Of a stretch of 5,317 nt of DNA, positions 1 through 4,249 are shown one piece after another (position 1 is the first letter of the stretch; every line of letters begins with the position of its first letter). Position numbers and translations under genes: made by a program. Location: NCBI GenBank assembly GCA_003486285.1, contig DNGH01000047.1, positions 1 through 5,317 on the forward strand. The letters are read 5' to 3'. The notes under the pieces were generated by a model. The model was not told the origin of the DNA. It did no database searches and worked only from the letters and a program-made list of their open reading frames with translations. Source of the stretch: Actinomycetota bacterium (GTDB lineage: Bacteria; Actinomycetota; Acidimicrobiia; Spongiisociales; UBA11373).

Positions 1-551
1 CCACGGCCGCCACCGCCCATGGGGCCGGTGCCGGGCTCGGGGATGTCACTGTTCACCATCTCGGTGACGTGGTCCTCGGCGTCGGCCAGCCTTTCGTCGG
101 CTTCGTCCTGAGTGATGCGCTCTTCGGCGACCAACTCGTCGAGGTGCTCCTCGACCTGCGTGATCAAGTAGGCGATCAACTCGTCGCCGCTGGAGCCGTT
201 GGCAGCCGCCAGATCGGCGAGCGTGGCGTACTCGGCCAGAGCGTCCCTCATCTCATCGGCCGTCAGGTCGAGAAACTCGGCGGTGGCCTGCAGGGCACGC
301 AGCCCGCGTCCTCCACCACCGAAGCCGCCCCACCTGTTCTCTGCCAGCGTGGCGGCGATGAGGTCGGCCTGCTCCTGGCTGATGGTGTCGTCCTCGACCA
401 GCGGGGCGAGCCGCTCCTGAAGAGCCTCGTAGGCCCTGGTGTCCTCGATGTCGACGGTGTCGTCCCCGGTCGTCTGGGCCAGGGCGACCCCCGACATGGC
501 GAGAGCGGCCACCACCATCACGGTGATGCCGATCTTGAGTGTCTGCTTCAT
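1..551 (-). CDS. Secreted acidic helical protein of unknown function (3' end beyond the window)
   Basis: The reading frame starts at an ATG at 551 and stays open to base 1, giving 183 residues, so the C-terminus is missing. A near-perfect Shine-Dalgarno (AAGGAGGG, 556-563) sits 4 nt upstream and fixes the start. Residues 1-25 are a classic Sec signal peptide: MKQTLK n-region, hydrophobic core, and a VALA|QTTG cleavage site. The mature part is acidic and rich in Ala, Leu, Glu and Asp, and is probably helical. Two related motifs, ISQEQADLIAATLAE (57-71) and ITQDEADERLADAED (146-160), look like repeats of one module. Between them LDLTADEMRDALAEYATLADLAAANG (94-119) resembles the 'L-T-x-x-E-L-x-x-A-L ... 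T-L-A-x-L-A' modules common in secreted proteins of Gram-positive bacteria. Gly-rich stretches lie at 75-83 and 179-182. I do not recognise a named family with certainty; role unknown, location exported or cell surface. It lies downstream of dcd on the same strand but is separated by 237 bp and a large hairpin, so it is probably transcribed separately. Confidence 0.85.
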   Translation of the reverse strand, partial: MKQTLKIGITVMVVAALAMSGVALAQTTGDDTVDIEDTRAYEALQERLAPLVEDDTISQEQADLIAATLAENRWGGFGGGGRGLRALQATAEFLDLTADEMRDALAEYATLADLAAANGSSGDELIAYLITQVEEHLDELVAEERITQDEADERLADAEDHVTEMVNSDIPEPGTGPMGGGGR

Positions 552-555
552 CTCA

Positions 556-563
556 CCCTCCTT
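556..563 (-). promoter_or_regulatory. Strong ribosome binding site of the secreted protein gene
   Basis: AAGGAGGG on the minus strand, followed by TGAG and then ATG. This is the best Shine-Dalgarno match in the window. It supports the ATG at 551 as the true start and indicates a leadered transcript, in contrast to dcd upstream. Confidence 0.8.
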
Positions 564-679
564 AAGGGTTGTCGATTCGCTCGAGATCAACAATCGGGGA
601 CGCGTGTACGAAGACGATGAAGGCGGGCTGACAAGAGGATGGGAAGTCGGTAAGAGAGGGATAAGAAGCCACGGCGTGC

Positions 680-750
680 GTTACCGGTTACCCGTTACCC
701 GTTACCGGGCTCGGACGGACCAGGGAACTGGTAACCGGGAACCGGTAACC
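680..750. repeat. Inverted pair of tandem heptamer arrays forming a long imperfect hairpin
   Basis: The left arm is four perfect tandem heptamers, GTTACC followed by G, C, C, G (680-707). The right arm is four heptamers of the form GG(T/G)AAC(C/T) at 723-750, roughly the reverse complement. Pairing 680-706 with 749-723 gives a 27-bp stem with 23 matches by my count, around a 16-nt loop (707-722). The sequence lies between two minus-strand genes, dcd and the secreted-protein gene. It could act as a transcription terminator for dcd, although no T-tract follows, as a REP-like dispersed element, or as an array of protein-binding half-sites. The structure is directly visible; the function is not. 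Confidence 0.85.
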
Positions 751-788
751 AGCAGCCTGCCTCCCAGCATGGGCTGCGAGATATCCGG

Positions 789-1358
789 TCAGCCGCGCTT
801 GAAGTCCTCGTGCACTCGGCTCGGGGTCGGGCCGCGCTGGCCCTGGTACTTGGAGTGGGCCGCCTTTGATCCATATGGATGTTCTGCGGCGGTGGTCAAC
901 TCGTAGAACGAGAGCTGGCCGATCTTCATCCCGGGGTAGATGGCGATCGGCAGGGTGGCGACGTTGGACAACTCGAGGGTGAGGTGGCCCTCGAACCCGG
1001 GATCGACGAATCCGGCGGTCGAGTGGATCAGCAGTCCGAGGCGCCCCAGGGAGGACTTGCCTTCGAGCCTGGCGACGATGTCGGCGTCGAGTCGCACCAC
1101 CTCCAGGGTCGAACCGAGTACGAACTCCCCGGGATGCAGCATGAACGGGTGGTCGACCTCGGTGGAGACCTCCTTGGTGAGGTCGTCCTGCTGCTGCTTG
1201 GGATCGATGAACGCGTACCGGTGGTTCTGGAACACCCGGAAGTAACGGTCCACGCGCACGTCGACGCTGGACGGTTGCAGCAGCGCGGGATCGAAGGGAT
1301 CGATCTGGATCCGTCCCATCTCGATCGCAGCCCGAATCGACACATCGGAGAAGATCAC
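789..1358 (-). CDS. dcd: dCTP deaminase, bifunctional dUMP-forming type
   Basis: The protein is 189 aa from a GTG start, very close in length and sequence to Mycobacterium tuberculosis Dcd-Dut as I remember it. It should deaminate dCTP and hydrolyse the resulting dUTP to dUMP and PPi, supplying dUMP for thymidylate synthesis and keeping dUTP low; cytosolic homotrimer in the family. Visible motifs are IDPFDPALLQPSSVDVRVD (19-37), RLEGKSSLGR (97-106), HSTAGFVDPGF (112-122) with Ala115, TLELSN containing the presumed catalytic Glu129, PGMKIGQL (142-149), and the C-terminal KYQGQRGPTPSR (170-181) that closes over the nucleotide. The bifunctional assignment rests on overall resemblance to the mycobacterial enzyme. 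A longer frame exists up to an ATG at 1400, but its 14 extra residues have no counterpart in the family; the homologous N-terminus begins at VIFSDV. No Shine-Dalgarno precedes the GTG, and a TACGCT -10 element sits 6 nt upstream, consistent with a leaderless mRNA. Divergent from the hydrolase gene. Confidence 0.96.
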   Translation of the reverse strand: MIFSDVSIRAAIEMGRIQIDPFDPALLQPSSVDVRVDRYFRVFQNHRYAFIDPKQQQDDLTKEVSTEVDHPFMLHPGEFVLGSTLEVVRLDADIVARLEGKSSLGRLGLLIHSTAGFVDPGFEGHLTLELSNVATLPIAIYPGMKIGQLSFYELTTAAEHPYGSKAAHSKYQGQRGPTPSRVHEDFKRG

Positions 1359-1370
1359 GGGGAAAGCGTA
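1359..1370 (-). promoter_or_regulatory. Putative -10 element of a leaderless dcd promoter
   Basis: On the minus strand, TACGCT (1370-1365) fits the actinobacterial TANNNT consensus. It is followed by 6 nt (TTCCCC) and then the GTG start, which would put transcription initiation on the first base of the start codon. There is no Shine-Dalgarno in the preceding 25 nt. I see no clear -35 element. Inferred from spacing only. Confidence 0.5.
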
Positions 1371-1400
1371 GGCCGGAGGATGGCGCGCTGCCGGGGCCAT

Positions 1401-2192
1401 ATGCTGCGGCTCGTGGACCTCGCCATCGAGTCGGCCCTACCCGCCGGGAAGACCCGGCTGCATCCCCTGCTCTTCGTGCACGGGGCCTGGCACGGTGCCT
1501 GGTGCTGGGAGCGATTCCTCCCCTGGTTTGCGGCCAGGGGGTGGGAGTCGCACGCCGTCGACCTGCGCGGCCACGGCCGATCTCCGGTCCGTGGATCGCG
1601 GCGCACCATTCGGATCCACGACCTGATCTCCGACCTGGGCGAGGCCGTGGACTCCCTGGACCGGCCGCCGATACTGGTGGCGCACTCGATGGGCGGTCTC
1701 GTGGCGCAGCGTTTCCTCGAGGACCGCGAGACCCCGGGCGCGGTGCTGCTGGCCCCGGTGCCGCTCGGTGGGGTGACGCGCACCACACTGGTGACTGCGG
1801 CACGCCACCCCCTCAGGTTCCTCCAGGCGACCCTGACCCTCGACCTCGGTGCCCTGGTCAAGGACCGCAAGACCGCGGCCGACCTGCTCCTCCCCGCCGA
1901 CACCGATCCGATCGAGATCGACTCGATCTGGTCGCGCCTCCGCGGTGACTCGTACCTCGCCTACCTGGAGATGCTGTTCACGGTGCGGCCCCGCCCGCCG
2001 CTGGTGTCGACGCCGGTGGTGATCGTCGCCGGCACCGCAGACCGCATCTTCACCGTCGCCGCCCAGCAACGCACCGCTCGTGCCTACGGAACCGAACTCG
2101 TGGTGATCGAGGGCGGGGCCCACGACCTGATGCTCGGGCCGCGCTGGGAAGCCGCCGCCACCGCGGTCGAGGCGGCGGCTTCGGCTCTCTGA
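1401..2192 (+). CDS. Alpha/beta-hydrolase fold protein (probable esterase or lipase)
   Basis: The protein is 263 aa, normal for a single-domain alpha/beta-hydrolase. From the 1401 start: the oxyanion-hole motif HGAWHGAWCW at 27-36; the 'VDLRGHGRS' strand-loop at 53-61; the nucleophile elbow VAHSMGG with Ser96; the acid strand VIVAGTADRIF with Asp214; and GGAHDLM with catalytic His241. All three triad residues are present, so it should be an active serine hydrolase, probably cytosolic as there is no signal peptide. A cap region lies at about 125-195. The substrate cannot be read from the sequence; lysophospholipase, carboxylesterase or lactonase activity are all possible. The start is uncertain: an in-frame ATG at 1380 would add seven residues but has GGAGG directly against it, too close to work as a ribosome binding site. 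The frame stays open far upstream to 879, but that part is antisense to dcd and not credible. Divergent from dcd with 42 bp between starts; convergent with the oxidoreductase gene downstream. Confidence 0.9.
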   Translation: MLRLVDLAIESALPAGKTRLHPLLFVHGAWHGAWCWERFLPWFAARGWESHAVDLRGHGRSPVRGSRRTIRIHDLISDLGEAVDSLDRPPILVAHSMGGLVAQRFLEDRETPGAVLLAPVPLGGVTRTTLVTAARHPLRFLQATLTLDLGALVKDRKTAADLLLPADTDPIEIDSIWSRLRGDSYLAYLEMLFTVRPRPPLVSTPVVIVAGTADRIFTVAAQQRTARAYGTELVVIEGGAHDLMLGPRWEAAATAVEAAASAL

Positions 2193-2210
2193 TCCGGGCC
2201 CACGGAGCCG
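2182..2210 (+). terminator. Weak candidate hairpin at the end of the hydrolase gene
   Basis: CGGCTC (2182-2187) can pair with GAGCCG (2205-2210) around a 17-nt loop that contains the hydrolase stop codon. No T-tract follows. The stem is short and the region GC-rich, so this may be chance. Confidence 0.2.
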
Positions 2211-2273
2211 CGCCGCCCACACCCCGGAGATGGCGGCTGCGGCCCGCTCCCAAGTGACGCGCTCGAGGACGTG

Positions 2274-2309
2274 CGGATGCGCCGCGTCCCGCAGCGCCCG
2301 GCGCATCCG
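2274..2309. terminator. Perfect 10-bp inverted repeat between convergent genes
   Basis: CGGATGCGCC (2274-2283) and GGCGCATCCG (2300-2309) are exact reverse complements around a 16-nt loop. Both flanking genes run toward it, the hydrolase from the left and the oxidoreductase from the right, so a bidirectional terminator is plausible. There is no T-tract on either side, so a canonical Rho-independent mechanism is not supported. Confidence 0.4.
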
Positions 2310-2350
2310 GCGTCAGTCGTTGACGAGCCCACCGGCGCATGCGGCGTCAG
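2298..2350. repeat. 19-bp direct repeat, 34-bp period
   Basis: CCGGCGCAT(C/G)CGGCGTCAG occurs at 2298-2316 and 2332-2350 with one mismatch. TCGTTG follows the first copy directly and the second copy after a 4-nt insertion (2317-2322 and 2355-2360). It looks like an old tandem duplication. Its first copy overlaps the right arm of the 10-bp inverted repeat. Confidence 0.7.
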
Positions 2351-2465
2351 GTGGTCGTTGCGAAGGTCGCAGAGCGTGTCGAACTCGAGACCCGCCGCTA
2401 GCACCGCGGCGATGATCACCGGCAGGGCATCACGGGCCACCGACCGTCCCATCCCAGGATCTGGC

Positions 2466-3467
2466 TCAGGTCAGGGCGGGGATGACGGTTTCGCCGTACG
2501 CGTCCAGTGTCGCCTCCTGGGCGTCATGCATCAGGTAGATGGCGAACTGGTCGACGCCCAGGTCGCGAAGTTCCCGCATCCGCGCGACGTGGTCCTGCAC
2601 CGGACCGAGCACGCAGAAGCGATCGACGATCTCGTCGGGGACGAAGTCGGTGGAAGGATTGCCTACCTTGCCGTGATGGCTGTAGTCGTAGTCCTGACGC
2701 GCCGCGATGTACTCGGACAGGGCGCGGGGCACCATCGACTCGTCGTTCCCGTATCGGCTCACCAGGTCGGCCACGTGGTTGCCGACCATCCCGCCGAACC
2801 ACCGCACCTGGTCGCGCTGATGCGCCAGGTCGTCGCCGACATAGGCCGGCGCCGCGACGCAGATCTTCACGGCGTCGGGATCACGACCCGCCGCCGCCGC
2901 GGCCTGCTTCACGTACTTGGTGGTCCATTCGACCAGGTACGGATCGGCCAGCTGCAGGATGAAGCCGTCGCACGCCTCGCCGATCATGGTGAGCGCCTTC
3001 GGGCCGTAGCCGGCCCCCCACATCGGAAGGTCCCACCCCCGGTCGACCCACGGGATCCGCAGCGCCTTTCCGTTGTACTCGACCTCCTCGCCGGACACGA
3101 GCCGCTTGATCACGTCCATCGACTGGCGCATCGTCGCCAGCGTCGTGGGCTTGTCGTTGATGAAGCGCAGGGCGGAGTCGCCCCGGCCCATGCCGCAGAT
3201 GGTGCGGCCGCCGGACATCTCGTCGAGAGTGGCGAATAGCGAGGCGATGACCGTCCAGTCGCGGGTCCCCGGGTTGGTGACCATGGGTCCCACGATCATG
3301 CGCTCGGTCGCGGCGAGCATCCGGCTGAAGATGACGAAGGGCTCCTGCCACAGCACATGCGAGTCGAAGGTCCAGCCGTACCCGAAGCCGGCCCCCTCGG
3401 CATGACGGGTGAGCTCGATCACCCGCGACGCCGGCGGATTGGTCTGCAACACGACACCGAAGTCCAT
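2466..3467 (-). CDS. LLM-class, predicted F420-dependent oxidoreductase (TIGR03842 / CPS_4043 type)
   Basis: The protein is 333 aa, full length for this luciferase-like monooxygenase subfamily (TIM-barrel fold). The start MDFGVVLQTNPPA, then WTFDSHVLWQEPFVI (32-46), GPMVTNPGTRDWTV (60-73), CGMGRGDSA (91-99), GAGYGPKAL (151-159), DGFILQLADP (167-176), VCVAAPAYVG-like KICVAAPAYVGDD (201-213), FGGMVGNHVADLV (224-236) and TDFVPDEIVDRFC (273-285) are characteristic of the TIGR03842 group as I remember it. The family is expected to use reduced F420 or a flavin for hydride transfer. The substrate is not known, and F420 use is predicted by homology because some members occur in genomes not known to make F420. 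Cytosolic; no signal peptide. GAGGAGGG (3471-3478) followed by CCG precedes the ATG, giving a convincing start. It is convergent with the hydrolase and divergent from the TasA-like gene, so it is probably monocistronic. Confidence 0.93.
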   Translation of the reverse strand: MDFGVVLQTNPPASRVIELTRHAEGAGFGYGWTFDSHVLWQEPFVIFSRMLAATERMIVGPMVTNPGTRDWTVIASLFATLDEMSGGRTICGMGRGDSALRFINDKPTTLATMRQSMDVIKRLVSGEEVEYNGKALRIPWVDRGWDLPMWGAGYGPKALTMIGEACDGFILQLADPYLVEWTTKYVKQAAAAAGRDPDAVKICVAAPAYVGDDLAHQRDQVRWFGGMVGNHVADLVSRYGNDESMVPRALSEYIAARQDYDYSHHGKVGNPSTDFVPDEIVDRFCVLGPVQDHVARMRELRDLGVDQFAIYLMHDAQEATLDAYGETVIPALT

Positions 3468-3470
3468 CGG

Positions 3471-3478
3471 CCCTCCTC
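3471..3478 (-). promoter_or_regulatory. Ribosome binding site of the LLM oxidoreductase gene
   Basis: GAGGAGGG on the minus strand, three bases before the ATG at 3467. It confirms that start. Confidence 0.75.
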
Positions 3479-3558
3479 ATCACCGGCGAACCCTGAGGTC
3501 TAGCAAGTCCGGGGCGGGTCGCGCGGCAGGGACTAGTCACTCCGTGGCGCCGCAAACC

Positions 3559-3609
3559 ATCCGGGACTGGGAGGCATTGACTCTTCACCAATCCGGGAAG
3601 CCATCCGAA
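3559..3609. repeat. Repeated ATCCGGGA boxes in the divergent intergenic region
   Basis: ATCCGGGA occurs at 3559-3566 and 3591-3598, and a partial copy ATCCGAA at 3603-3609. The start-to-start distances are 32 and 12 bp, roughly three turns and one turn of the helix, as expected for a regulator binding one face of the DNA. They lie 50-100 bp upstream of the TasA-like gene. A TTGACT at 3577-3582 between boxes could be a -35, but I find no good -10 at the proper distance. Operator function is only a suggestion. Confidence 0.3.
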
Positions 3610-3645
3610 GTAAACCACGAACACGAAAACACAGCACGGAATGAC

Positions 3646-3650
3646 GGGAG
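3646..3650 (+). promoter_or_regulatory. Ribosome binding site that decides the GTG start of the TasA-like gene
   Basis: GGGAG lies 7 nt before GTG at 3658. The ATG at 3641 is out of frame with the signal peptide, and the long upstream extension of the frame (to 3409) runs antisense into the oxidoreductase gene. The GTG is therefore preferred. Confidence 0.6.
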
Positions 3651-3657
3651 TCAGACA

Positions 3658-4224
3658 GTGACCATCACACAGGTTCGCCTCGGTGCCGCAGCCCTCGCCG
3701 CGAGTGCGGCGATTCTCCTCACCCTCCAGGCGACCAATGCTGCCTTTTCGGCGCAGACCGCAAACAACGGCAACTCCTTCTCGGCGGGCACGGTGACGCT
3801 CAGCGATGACGATGCCGGCACCGCCCTGTTCACGGCGCCGAACCTCGCCCCCGGGGACTCCGTGATCGGATGCATCGAGGTCACCTACTCCGGTTCGCTC
3901 GACGCCGACGTCCGTCTGTTCGGATCGATCGCCGGCGGCACGGGCCTCGAGGCCTATCTGGATCTCGAGATCGAGCGCGGCACCGGGACGTGTGCCGCCT
4001 TTGGGACGGCCACCACCGTCTGGTCGGCCATCAGCGACGGAGACCTCGGTGGGTTCGTGGCGGCTCACACCGGCTTTGCCTCGGGCGCCGACACCTGGGC
4101 CCCTGGCGGTGGCGCACCCGACGACACGGTCCCGTATCGCTTCACAGTGAGCCTCCAGGACGACGCCGGTGCCCAGGGCAAGTCGGCGACGGTCGAGTTC
4201 ACCTGGGAAGCCCAGAACGCCTAA
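3658..4224 (+). CDS. TasA/CalY (camelysin)-like secreted protein with SipW-type signal peptide
   Basis: The protein is 188 aa from GTG. Residues 1-28 form a signal peptide: short n-region with Arg7, hydrophobic core at 9-24, predicted cleavage TNA|AFSA between Ala28 and Ala29. This matches the remembered TWA|AFND site of Bacillus TasA. It is followed by the hallmark of SipW-dependent substrates, AAFSAQTANNGNSFSAGTV (28-46), as in TasA 'AAFND ... ATFASGTLDL'. Then NLAPGDS (62-68) and a 'GSL' strand (79-81) match the TasA/camelysin beta-sandwich pattern 'NLKPGD ... NGSL'. Two cysteines (72 and 112) could form a disulfide after export. In Bacillus such proteins assemble into biofilm fibres, or have been described as the cell-surface protease camelysin; here a surface or fibre subunit is the reasonable inference, without evidence for protease activity. 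The signal peptidase gene starts 25 bp downstream on the same strand, probably one operon. The protein is shorter than TasA, closer to CalY in size. Confidence 0.88.
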   Translation: MTITQVRLGAAALAASAAILLTLQATNAAFSAQTANNGNSFSAGTVTLSDDDAGTALFTAPNLAPGDSVIGCIEVTYSGSLDADVRLFGSIAGGTGLEAYLDLEIERGTGTCAAFGTATTVWSAISDGDLGGFVAAHTGFASGADTWAPGGGAPDDTVPYRFTVSLQDDAGAQGKSATVEFTWEAQNA

Positions 4225-4249
4225 GCAGGTTGCCGAGCCGGGACGGGTG

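Larger units (their letters stand above)
2195..2473 (-). pseudogene. Possible decayed C-terminus of a family-4 glycosyltransferase
   Basis: Two minus-strand fragments in different frames read, in order, like the end of a GT4 glycosyltransferase. The first (about 2470-2330) contains ARDALPVIIAAV then EFDTLCDLRNDHLTPHAP, resembling the family's 'G-x-PVVATAVGG ... DTVVDGVTG-x-HVPP' nucleotide-sugar-binding region. The second, in another frame downstream of a stop (2312-2195), reads RRALRDAAHPHVLERVTWERAAAAI, resembling the closing 'LRAAL ... RFTWERVAAAT' helix. Both fragments favour G or C at third positions. The key acidic residues of an intact enzyme are not recognisable and no N-terminal domain is present, so this would be a small relic. 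A 34-bp-period duplication lies at the frame break. The alternative is non-coding DNA with chance resemblance; recognition is by eye only. Confidence 0.28.

Noticed and set aside
600..634. TTGTCA (minus strand, 634-629) as a -35 element for the secreted-protein gene
   Set aside because: No acceptable -10 lies 16-19 bp downstream; TACACG at 20 bp is too far and a poor match.
680..750. CRISPR array
   Set aside because: The repeats are only 7 bp, directly abutting and inverted, with no unique spacers and no cas genes.
69..906. Plus-strand open frames over the left end
   Set aside because: They are shadows of the minus-strand secreted protein, whose signal peptide, ribosome binding site and repeat modules are convincing.
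879..1379. Plus-strand open frame continuous with the hydrolase, extending it by about 170 residues at the N-terminus
   Set aside because: It is entirely antisense to dcd, which has unmistakable family motifs; the residues look non-natural for a hydrolase and the fold is complete without them.
688..2306. Long minus-strand frames of 180-370 residues across dcd and the hydrolase gene
   Set aside because: They have Arg/Pro/Gly-rich composition typical of off-frame translation in GC-rich DNA and overlap genes with intact catalytic motifs. Only the short stretch at 2195-2312 is considered, as part of a possible relic.
2271..3239. 322-residue plus-strand open frame antisense to the oxidoreductase
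   Set aside because: His/Val/Gly-rich shadow of a well-conserved gene, with no ribosome binding site or domain.
3531..3538. Palindrome GACTAGTC as an operator
   Set aside because: An isolated 8-bp palindrome with no second copy nearby; expected by chance often enough.
4225..4249. Terminator or regulatory hairpin between the TasA-like and signal peptidase genes
   Set aside because: Only 25 bp with no stable inverted repeat; the genes look co-transcribed.
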